From contig JAOSKV010000046.1 of NCBI GenBank assembly GCA_027493405.1, forward strand, positions 69,066 through 133,065: a stretch of DNA of 64,000 nucleotides, written 5' to 3'. Source of the DNA: FEB-22 sp003105195. GTDB taxonomy: Bacteria > Pseudomonadota > Alphaproteobacteria > Rhizobiales > Xanthobacteraceae. A program made the translations under genes and the position numbers. A model generated the notes under the pieces. That model was not told the origin of the DNA. It saw only the letters and a program-made list of their open reading frames with translations, and made no database searches. Of this stretch, positions 36,702 to 43,418 are shown in pieces. Each line of letters starts with the position of its first letter. The stretch's first letter is position 1.

Positions 36702-37229
36702 TCACTTCTCGAGGAGCGCGTCCACGGCGGCCTGCTGCTCGCCGGTGGTGATGTCCTCGGCGCCCGCGAGGTCGGCGCCGTTGATGACGGCGCCCGCCTG
36801 CGCGACCAGGGGCTTCAGGCGCGCGGCGGTCTCGCTCGCCATCGTGATGGCGGCGCCGAGCGAGGGCCGCGTCTGCATCGCCTCGCAGGTCGCGACCAGC
36901 ATCGCGTTCATGGTGTCGGCGAGGTCGTCGAGCCGGTGGCGCGCGCCGGGCTCGGCCGCCCCATAGGCCGCGATCGCGAGTTCCCGGTCCTTGAAGCTCG
37001 AGGCCGCGAAGTGCTCCTCGTAGCTCAGCGGCTCCCAGCCGAGCAGTTCCGTGATGCATTCCGGCATCTCGGGCAGGATCTCGAGCAGCATGATGGCTTC
37101 GTTGAAGTGGTTGAGGTAGTCGGTCGCGAGGCCGGTCTTGGGATTGATGTTGGCCGCGGCCAGCCGCTCGGGATCGAGCGGCGCCCGCGTCTTCACCGCT
37201 TCGGTCTCTTGCAGGGCCGGGGAGATCAT
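36702..37229 (-). CDS. Hypothetical protein
   Basis: 175 residues, acidic and helical, no signal peptide. ANINPKTGLATDYLNHFNEAIMLLEILPEMP and ELLGWEPLSYEEHFAASSFKDRELAIAAY look like conserved blocks. I recognise it as a frequent rhizobial hypothetical but know no function. Divergent from yedK. Confidence 0.65.
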   Translation of the reverse strand: MISPALQETEAVKTRAPLDPERLAAANINPKTGLATDYLNHFNEAIMLLEILPEMPECITELLGWEPLSYEEHFAASSFKDRELAIAAYGAAEPGARHRLDDLADTMNAMLVATCEAMQTRPSLGAAITMASETAARLKPLVAQAGAVINGADLAGAEDITTGEQQAAVDALLEK

Positions 37230-37322
37230 GTCGGGCGGGGCGGAACCTCGGAAACTGGCAGTCTGGCCGTGCCGCGGTTAAATCTGGCTTAAGAGTTTCC
37301 GTCGCGTCACGAGGGTTGTGGC

Positions 37323-38126
37323 ATGTGTGGACGTTACGTCATTACCTCGCCGCCCGAGGTGCTGCGTGCGCTGTTCGGCTATCCGGAGCAGCCGAACTTC
37401 CCGCCGCGCTACAACGTGGCGCCGACCCAGCCTGTGCCGGTCGTGCGCTTCTCGGAGGGCCGGCGCCAGTTCGCGCTGGTGCGCTGGGGCCTGATCCCGT
37501 CCTGGGTCAAGGATCCGCGCGGCTTCACGCTGCTGATCAACGCCCGCGGCGAGTCCGCTGCCGAGAAGCCCGCCTTTCGCGCCGCGATGAAACGCCGCCG
37601 CTGCCTCGTCCCGGCCGACGGCTTCTACGAGTGGCGCCGCATCGGGCTCGCCCGCCCCGGGGACGATCGGGATGCAAGCCGGCGACAGCCGGCTCGCACC
37701 GTCGCCGCCAAGCAGCCTTTCTTCATTCACGCCCGCGACTCCCGCCCGCTCGCCTTCGCGGGGATCTGGGAGACCTGGACCGGGCCCGACGGCGAGGAGA
37801 TGGAGACCGCGGCCATCGTCACCACCGCCGCGAACCGGACCCTGCAGCCGATCCACGACCGCATGCCCGTGATCGTGCCGCCCGCGGCGTTCGATCTCTG
37901 GCTCGACCCGAACGTGGACGCCGACGCGGCGTCCGCCGTGATCGCGCCCGCGCCCGACGACCTGCTCGAGGCCTACGAGATCTCCACCGCGGTCAACCGC
38001 ACCGTCAACGACTCGGCCGACCTGATCGCCCGCCTCGCGCCCGGCGCCGAGGCGCCACCGTCCCCGGACGGGAAGACGCCGAAGCCCGCGCGCAAGAAAG
38101 ACGACCGGCAGGCGTCGCTGTTCTGA
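37323..38126 (+). CDS. yedK: SOS response-associated peptidase YedK (HMCES family)
   Basis: Protects abasic sites in single-stranded DNA by cross-linking them through Cys2. The sequence starts MCGRY, with the needed catalytic cysteine after Met removal, followed by RYNVAPTQPVPV, WGLIPSWVKDP, NARGESAAEKPAF, RRCLVPADGFYEW and HDRMPVIV with its histidine. 267 residues, slightly long because about 15 residues encoded by a palindromic insert (37674-37697) lie in the loop after YEWRR. Confidence 0.93.
   Translation: MCGRYVITSPPEVLRALFGYPEQPNFPPRYNVAPTQPVPVVRFSEGRRQFALVRWGLIPSWVKDPRGFTLLINARGESAAEKPAFRAAMKRRRCLVPADGFYEWRRIGLARPGDDRDASRRQPARTVAAKQPFFIHARDSRPLAFAGIWETWTGPDGEEMETAAIVTTAANRTLQPIHDRMPVIVPPAAFDLWLDPNVDADAASAVIAPAPDDLLEAYEISTAVNRTVNDSADLIARLAPGAEAPPSPDGKTPKPARKKDDRQASLF
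37674..37697. repeat. Palindromic insert inside yedK
   Basis: GCAAGCCGGC, loop GACA, GCCGGCTCGC: 10-bp arms with one mismatch. It keeps the reading frame and adds a basic loop (about residues 113-130) not needed by the fold, between the conserved YEWRR and KQPFFIHA. Confidence 0.6.
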
Positions 38127-38325
38127 CTTTCCCGGAAATCAGAAACCCCGTAGATCTACCCCCAAGACATCCACGGCCTCCGTATCCTCAATACCGATCA
38201 TTGGAATTTCCAATTGGCTGTGAGCGCGCCGGCATCGTTATCAGCCCGGAACCGGGACGTCGCGCGTCGCTCGGCGCTTTGCGGCACTCCGGCTCCCCCA
38301 AGGCGCGCACCACGAGGCGGCGGAC
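38127..38325. other. Spacer before the first TerC gene
   Basis: About 200 bases. No gene seen. I looked for the yybP-ykoY manganese riboswitch core that often precedes TerC-type genes and did not find its GGGGAG element. Confidence 0.4.
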
Positions 38326-38895
38326 ATGCTGGACTTCATCACGGCCGATGCGCTGGCGGCGCTCGGCAAGGTCATCGTCATCGACCTCGTGCTCGCCGGC
38401 GACAATGCCATCGTCATCGGGCTCGCCGCCGCGGGCTGCCGCCGCAGCAGCGCGTGCGGGCGATCATGATCGGCATCATCGCGGCGACGCTGATGCGCAT
38501 CGGCTTCGCCGCGGTCACGACCCAGCTGCTCGCCATCTTCGGCCTGCTCCTCGCGGGCGGCGTGCTGCTGCTCTGGGTGTGCTGGAAGATGTGGCGCGAA
38601 CTGCGCGACAGTCACGCCGCCGATGCCGAAGGCTTCGAGGTCTCGGTCAACTCGGACGGCACGCTCTCGGCCCGCGGCAAGACGCTCGGCCAGGCGGTCT
38701 GGCAGATCATCGTCGCCGACGTCTCGATGTCCCTCGACAACGTGCTCGCGGTCGCGGGCGCCGCGCGCGAGCATCCCTGGGTGCTGGTTTTCGGCCTCGC
38801 CCTTTCGATCGCGCTGATGGGACTCGCGGCCGGCTACATCGCCAGGCTGCTCGAGCGCTACCGCTGGATCGGCTATGTCGGTCTCGTCATCATCC
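38326..38895 (+). CDS. TerC/YjbE-type membrane protein, frameshifted and cut off by a poly-G block
   Basis: Integral membrane protein of the TerC superfamily (putative Mn2+ or other metal exporter). The first helix, VIVIDLVLAGDNAIVIGLAAAG, carries the conserved acidic DN pair, and the second half repeats it as VSMSLDNVLAVAGAA. A shift near 38435 (corrected join GLPPQQRVRAIMIG) breaks the gene, and after GYVGLVIIP at 38895 the normal C-terminal 30-50 residues are missing: the sequence runs into the low-complexity block. Start ATG 38326 (MLDFITADALA). Confidence 0.8.
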
Positions 38896-38911
38896 CCTCC
38901 GGGGCGCGCGA

Positions 38912-39081
38912 GAGGGGGGGGGGGGGGGGCGGGGGGGGGGGGGCGGGGGGGGGGGCCGGGGGGGGGGCGGGGGGGGGGGGGGGGGGGGGCGGGGGGCGGA
39001 GGAGGCCACAAGGGGGGGCGGCCGCGGGGGGGGGGGGGGGGGCAACCCACCCCCACCACGGCGCCCCCCCCCCCCCCCCCC
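38912..39081. other. Poly-G/poly-C low-complexity block, probable assembly artefact
   Basis: About 170 bases of almost pure G runs broken by single C or A bases, ending in a C run at 39064-39081. It replaces the 3' end of a TerC gene and the 5' end of a LysR gene. Such blocks arise when dark-cycle poly-G tails are assembled. A real glycine-rich protein is unlikely. Confidence 0.8.
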
Positions 39082-39978
39082 TTCGACTTCGACCTGCTGC
39101 GCACCTTCGTCGCCGTGGTGGACAATGCCGGCTTCACCCGTGCGGGCGAGCGCATCGGCCGCACCCAGTCGACCGTCAGCCTGCAGATCAAGAAGCTCGA
39201 GGAGGGGCTCGGCCGGCCGCTGTTCGAGCGTCTCGGCCGCGAGCTGCGGCTCACCCCGGACGGCGAGGTGCTGCTGAGCTACGCGCGCCAGCTGCTCCAT
39301 CTCGCCGACGAGGCGCGCTCGCGCATCCTCGAGCCCGAGATCGAGGGCACGGTGCGCCTCGGCACCCCCGAGGATTTCGCCACCGCCTACCTGCCCGACG
39401 TCCTCGCCCGCTTCGCCCGCGCCCATCCGCGCGTCGCCCTCAACGTCAACTGCAATTTCTCCTTCAACCTGCTCGACGGCTTCTCGAGGGGCGAATACGA
39501 CCTCGTGCTGGTGAAGCGCGAGCCCATGGGGCCGGCCGGCGGCGTCGCGGTCTGGCGCGACGTGCTGGTCTGGGTCGGCGCGCACCAGCTCGTGGTCGAC
39601 CGCGCCCAGCCGGTGCCGCTGGTGCTCACCGCCGCCCCCGACATCTACCGCACGCGCGCGCTCGAGAGCCTCGATGCCGTCAAGCGCGATTGGCGCATCG
39701 TCTACACGAGTCTCAGCAGCGAGGGCATCCAGGCCGCGGTGCGCGCCGGGCTGGGCGTCACGGTGCTCTCCAAGGACATGGTGCCGGAGGGCGTGAAGAT
39801 GCTCGGCGAGGAGCAGGGCTTTCCGCAGCTGCCGGACGCCGAGATCGCCCTCTACCGCGCCCCCGGCCGCCTCTCGCGCGCCGCCGAGCTGCTCGCCGAG
39901 CATATCGTCCATTCGCTCGAGGATGCCGGCGCCGCGGTCTCCGCGCCGCCCATGAGGAAAGCCGATGGACGCCATTGA
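39082..39978 (+). CDS. LysR family transcriptional regulator, 5' end missing
   Basis: The sequence resumes in frame with FDFDLLRTFVAVVDNAGFTRAGERIGRTQSTVSLQIKKLEE, the LysR winged helix, lacking only about the first ten residues, then the effector domain up to HIVHSLEDAG. About 298 residues seen. Its true start is hidden by the low-complexity block. It lies between two TerC-type genes, so it may regulate metal export, but this order could also be an assembly join. Confidence 0.85.
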   Translation, partial: FDFDLLRTFVAVVDNAGFTRAGERIGRTQSTVSLQIKKLEEGLGRPLFERLGRELRLTPDGEVLLSYARQLLHLADEARSRILEPEIEGTVRLGTPEDFATAYLPDVLARFARAHPRVALNVNCNFSFNLLDGFSRGEYDLVLVKREPMGPAGGVAVWRDVLVWVGAHQLVVDRAQPVPLVLTAAPDIYRTRALESLDAVKRDWRIVYTSLSSEGIQAAVRAGLGVTVLSKDMVPEGVKMLGEEQGFPQLPDAEIALYRAPGRLSRAAELLAEHIVHSLEDAGAAVSAPPMRKADGRH

Positions 39979-40123
39979 CGCTTCCGGCTTGAACCGCGCC
40001 GTGGAGGCAGTACATCGGTCGGCGTGAATGCGGAACCGGGCCCCTCTGGCGATGCCTGCGCATCGCGATGTCGGACCGCATCGGGCATGCCGCCGGCATG
40101 CCTCCGACCCTGGAGGATGCTCG

Positions 40124-40345
40124 ATGTCGACTTCCGTTTCGTCCCTTCTGTTGCGATCCGCCCGGATCGCGGCCGCGATCAAGGCCGAGGAGCGTCGCCG
40201 CCGGCCCTCCTGGCTGCGGCTGCTGCGGTTGAAGCAGCTGCGGCTCGCGCTGGCGTGGCGCCTGCACGCCTTCGCGGGCGGCCTGGCGGCGCAAGGCGCG
40301 CCGCAACCCCTTCCCGTGCGCGCCCGCTCCGCCGCGCGGCGCTGA
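40124..40345 (+). CDS. Small arginine-rich hypothetical protein
   Basis: 73 residues, starting at ATG 40124 with GGAGG eight bases before it. Very basic (AEERRRRPSWLRLLRLKQLRLALAWRLHAFAGG), with an amphipathic helix. No known domain; somewhat like small DUF1127-type proteins but without its signature. The ribosome site is the best evidence that it is real. Confidence 0.5.
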   Translation: MSTSVSSLLLRSARIAAAIKAEERRRRPSWLRLLRLKQLRLALAWRLHAFAGGLAAQGAPQPLPVRARSAARR

Positions 40346-40372
40346 CCGCATCACCCTGACATTCCGACGCCG

Positions 40373-40411
40373 GTGCGGCCGAAGCCCTGCTTCGGCCGCG
40401 TGCGGCCGCAC
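40373..40411 (+). promoter_or_regulatory. Leader with mutually exclusive hairpins before TerC
   Basis: GCGGCCGAAGC (40375-40385), loop CCT, GCTTCGGCCGC (40389-40399): a perfect 11-bp hairpin. Immediately after it, GTGCGGCCGCAC (40400-40411) is self-palindromic, and its GGCCGCAC half can pair with GTGCGGCC at 40373-40380. The two folds exclude each other, 11 bases before the start codon. It could be an attenuator or a ribosome-site switch; it does not match the known manganese riboswitch. Confidence 0.5.
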
Positions 40412-40422
40412 GGACACTCGCC

Positions 40423-41406
40423 ATGGATATCCTGCACGACCTCGTTCTCGGCAAGCCGGTCTGGATGTGGACCCTGTTTGCCGCCCTCGTCACCGGCATG
40501 CTCGTCCTCGATCTCGGCGTGCTGCATCGCAAGTCGCGCGAGATCGGCGTGCGCGAGAGCCTGTGGATGAGCGCCTTCTACATCGCGGTCGCGCTCGCCT
40601 TCGGCCTCTGGGTCTGGGTGAGCCTCGGCGCCCAGAGCGCCACCGAATACGTCACCGGCTTCCTCGTCGAGAAGACGCTCGCCCTCGACAACATCTTCGT
40701 CATCTCGCTGATCTTCACCTATTTCGCGATTCCGGCCGCCTATCAGCACCGGGTGCTGTTCTGGGGCATCCTCGGCGTGATCGTGCTGCGTGCCATCATG
40801 ATCGGCCTCGGCGCGGCGCTCGTCGCCGAGTACGCGTGGATCCTCTACCTCTTCGCGATCTTCCTGGTCGCGACCGGCGTGAAGATGCTGGTGATGGGCG
40901 ACAAGCTGCCCGACATCGAAGCGAACCCGGTGCTGCGGTTGCTCCGGCGCACCATGCGCGTCACCCCGCGCCTGCACGGCAAACGGTTCCTCGTGACGGA
41001 GCCCGATCCGCGCACCGGCAAGGCGGTGCTGTGGGCGACCCCCCTGTTCCTGGCGCTTGTGCTGATCGAGATCGTCGACCTGATCTTCGCGGTGGACAGC
41101 GTGCCCGCGATCTTCGCGATCACGACCGATCCGTTCGTCGTCTACACCTCGAACATCTTCGCGATCCTCGGCTTGCGCGCGCTCTATTTCGCGCTCGCCG
41201 CCGTGATCGGCCGCTTCAAGTATCTCAAGCAGGCGCTCGCGCTGGTGCTGGTCTTCATCGGCGGGAAGATCTTCGTCGCCGACCTGATGGGCTGGGAGAA
41301 GTTCCCGGCGAGCATCTCGCTCGGCGTCACGCTGGCGCTGATCCTCGGCGGGGTGCTGTACTCGCTCTACAAGACCCGGGGCTCCGGCGCCGTCGCCGGG
41401 GCGTGA
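40423..41406 (+). CDS. TerC family membrane protein (Alx-like)
   Basis: 327 residues, about nine helices. TerC hallmarks: GFLVEKTLALDNIFVISLIF (acidic residue in helix) and the mirrored IEIVDLIFAVDSVPAIFAITTD, plus YTSNIFAILGLRALYF. The E. coli relative Alx exports Mn2+. The ATG at 40423 lies just after the leader hairpins. Only 3 bases separate its stop from the channel gene, so the pair is an operon. Intact. Confidence 0.92.
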   Translation: MDILHDLVLGKPVWMWTLFAALVTGMLVLDLGVLHRKSREIGVRESLWMSAFYIAVALAFGLWVWVSLGAQSATEYVTGFLVEKTLALDNIFVISLIFTYFAIPAAYQHRVLFWGILGVIVLRAIMIGLGAALVAEYAWILYLFAIFLVATGVKMLVMGDKLPDIEANPVLRLLRRTMRVTPRLHGKRFLVTEPDPRTGKAVLWATPLFLALVLIEIVDLIFAVDSVPAIFAITTDPFVVYTSNIFAILGLRALYFALAAVIGRFKYLKQALALVLVFIGGKIFVADLMGWEKFPASISLGVTLALILGGVLYSLYKTRGSGAVAGA

Positions 41407-41409
41407 GCG

Positions 41410-42213
41410 ATGGCGTCGTGGCGCCGCCTGCTGGCGCGGCAGCGGCGCCGGGCCGACCTCCTGGTCGACTCGCGGCCCTTCGTCCGCGTCGTGGTCGGGC
41501 TGATCCTCGTCAATGCGGTGGTGCTCGGCGCCGAAACCTTCCCGGAGGTGATGGCGCGTCACGGGAGCTGGCTGCGCGCGCTGGACCGCGCGATTTTCGC
41601 GCTGTTCGTCGTCGAGCTGTCGTTGCGGATCTTCGCCAAGGGGCGGCGTTTCTTCGGCGACCCGTGGTCGCTGTTCGACGCCGCCATCGTGGCGGTCTCG
41701 CTGGTGCCCGCCAACGAGGCCTTTGCGATTCTGCGGGCCATGCGCGTGCTCCGCGTGCTGCGCCTGATCTCCGCGTTTCCGCAGCTGCGGCGCGTGCTCC
41801 AGGGCCTGCTCGGCGCAATTCCCGGCCTCGGCGCGATCACCGGCCTGCTGCTGATCTTCCTCTACGTCTTCGCCGTCGTGAGCGCGAAGCTGTTCGGCGA
41901 GCAGTATCCGCAATGGTTCGGCGGTCTGCACGTGTCGCTCTTCACCCTGTTCCAGATCATGACCCTGGAGGGCTGGGTGGAGATCGTCCGGACCGTCAAG
42001 GAGACGCATCCCTGGGCCTGGATGCTGTTCATCGCCTTCATTCTGCTCTCGACCTTCACGGTGCTGAATCTCTTCATTGCGGTGATCGTCGACACCATGC
42101 AGAAGACGAAGCCCGAGGAGAGACCGGTCGAGCGACAGCTGGCGGAGATCAGGCGTGAGCTCGCCGGCCTCGGCCGTCGGCTCGAGGCCATCGCCGCGCG
42201 CGAGGCCTCGTGA
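41410..42213 (+). CDS. Voltage-gated cation channel (BacNav-like ion transporter)
   Basis: 267-residue, one-domain, six-helix channel that would form a homotetramer. S4 (residues about 107-128) has the spaced arginines AILRAMRVLRVLRLISAFPQLRR; S5 is ITGLLLIFLYVFAVVSAKLFG. The pore filter at residues 185-189 reads TLEGW, against TLESW in sodium-selective NaChBac; Ser to Gly could change selectivity. A C-terminal coiled coil (ERPVERQLAEIRRELAGLGRRL) is the tetramer bundle of this family. Directly follows TerC. Confidence 0.92.
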   Translation: MASWRRLLARQRRRADLLVDSRPFVRVVVGLILVNAVVLGAETFPEVMARHGSWLRALDRAIFALFVVELSLRIFAKGRRFFGDPWSLFDAAIVAVSLVPANEAFAILRAMRVLRVLRLISAFPQLRRVLQGLLGAIPGLGAITGLLLIFLYVFAVVSAKLFGEQYPQWFGGLHVSLFTLFQIMTLEGWVEIVRTVKETHPWAWMLFIAFILLSTFTVLNLFIAVIVDTMQKTKPEERPVERQLAEIRRELAGLGRRLEAIAAREAS

Positions 42214-42240
42214 TGACGGCTCCGTGGGGGTCGAGAGCCC

Positions 42241-42420
42241 TCAGCGATGGTCCGCGGAAAGCGGCTGCCACATCCAGGCCTCGCGCTCGAAAGCGGCCGC
42301 CAGGCCGTCCCAGCGCCGCGCCATGACGTCGTAGCTCTCGCGTGCCTCCGGGCTTCTCACGATCGCGGCCAGGGCACGGCACTCGGCGGCCTTGCCGCGA
42401 TAGTCCTGGGGTCGGGTCAT
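42241..42420 (-). CDS. Small conserved-type hypothetical protein
   Basis: 59 residues from ATG 42420: MTRPQDYRGKAAECRALA, ESYDVMARRWDGLA. Short proteins with this YR-K-A-EC-LA and MA-RW-LA pattern occur widely in Bradyrhizobium and Methylobacterium; the role is unknown. Confidence 0.6.
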   Translation of the reverse strand: MTRPQDYRGKAAECRALAAIVRSPEARESYDVMARRWDGLAAAFEREAWMWQPLSADHR

Positions 42421-42519
42421 GACACGCGCTCCGCTCCTGCGATCCATGTCGCGAGCGTGACGCCGTCCTCTCGGGCCGGCTGTGACCGGCGTCACATCAC
42501 GGTCGATCTTGGCGCGCCT

Positions 42520-43407
42520 TCAAGAGCTCAGCGCGGTGCCGCACTTGGCGCAGAAGCGGTCCGTGGCGGCGGCGGGGCTGCCGCATCGGGGGCAGGATCG
42601 CTGGGCAGGCGCGCGGGCCTGCGGCGTTGCCGCCGCGACCGCGTCACGGATCGCCTGCCGCGCGGCGGCGCCGTCCACCGAGCGCAGCAGCACCTGTTCG
42701 CCGCGCGAATGCAGGAGCCACAGCGCGGCCAGTGTGCGCAGCAGCACCAGGGTGGAGCGCGCGCCCGCGATCTCGATCACGAGGCGCGCCCCGGCGAGCG
42801 GCACCTCGAGATGTGCGAAGGCGAGGGCGAAGGTGGGCTGCGGCGACCACACGCCGTTCCGCTCCGCGATGAGCCCGGCCCGCGCCAGTGCCGCGAGGCC
42901 GGCCTGCAGCCGCGCCTCCGTGACGTCGCCCGCGCCCATCAGTTGCGTCAGCAGGCCCGAGAGCCAGCGGGGATCCGGCAGGCTCGCGCCGTCGAGCGCG
43001 CGCAGGTAGACCGTGTCCGCGTCGAGCGCGAGCCGGCGCGCCGGCACGCGCGCGAGCAGGCTCTCGAGCTCGAGCTGGCGGTGCGCGTCCGCGAGCGCTG
43101 CGAGCGCCCACAGCGCCGCGGCCGGAAGCTCACCGCGGTAGCCGATATCGGCGAGCGGCTCCGCGAGCCCGAGCGCACCCGCGATCAGCGCCTCGATGTC
43201 GACCCCGCCGAGCGGATAGCCGACCGCCGCGTCGCCGTCGCCTTTCGGTGTCAGCGCCACGAAGCTGCCGCCGGCGACCGGATAGGCATCGAGCCGCCGG
43301 CCGCCGTCGCGCGTCACGGTCGTCACCGCGATGCGCGCGGCCGGCGCCGCGAGCGCGGTCCGCGCCTCCTCGGGCAGCCGGGAGGCCGCGCGCGCGGGGT
43401 CGGTCAT
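42520..43407 (-). CDS. Zinc-ribbon protein g of the membrane cluster
   Basis: About 295 residues. The middle part contains winged-helix-like turns (LSGLLTQLMGAGDVTEARLQAGLAALARAGL, IAERNGVWSP). The C-terminus is a zinc ribbon, SCPRCGSPAAATDRFCAKCG (CPxC-x-CxKC). The protein has no membrane helix or signal peptide. It begins within about 12 bases of the end of the giant gene 43419-46229, and alternative ATG or GTG starts overlap that gene. Last gene of the minus-strand cluster. Function unknown. Confidence 0.75.
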   Translation of the reverse strand: MTDPARAASRLPEEARTALAAPAARIAVTTVTRDGGRRLDAYPVAGGSFVALTPKGDGDAAVGYPLGGVDIEALIAGALGLAEPLADIGYRGELPAAALWALAALADAHRQLELESLLARVPARRLALDADTVYLRALDGASLPDPRWLSGLLTQLMGAGDVTEARLQAGLAALARAGLIAERNGVWSPQPTFALAFAHLEVPLAGARLVIEIAGARSTLVLLRTLAALWLLHSRGEQVLLRSVDGAAARQAIRDAVAAATPQARAPAQRSCPRCGSPAAATDRFCAKCGTALSS

Positions 43408-43418
43408 CGGAGTGTCGG

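Noticed and set aside
38912..39081. G-quadruplex regulatory element
   Set aside because: The run is too long and too pure, lies inside two truncated genes, and is followed by a poly-C run; artefact is simpler.
38875..39978. A glycine-rich protein fused to a LysR regulator
   Set aside because: The glycine part is read from the poly-G block, which I consider an assembly artefact; only the LysR part from 39082 is supported.
40346..40422. yybP-ykoY manganese riboswitch before TerC
   Set aside because: The conserved GGGGAG and matching 3' elements are not there; the hairpins are reported only as an unnamed leader.
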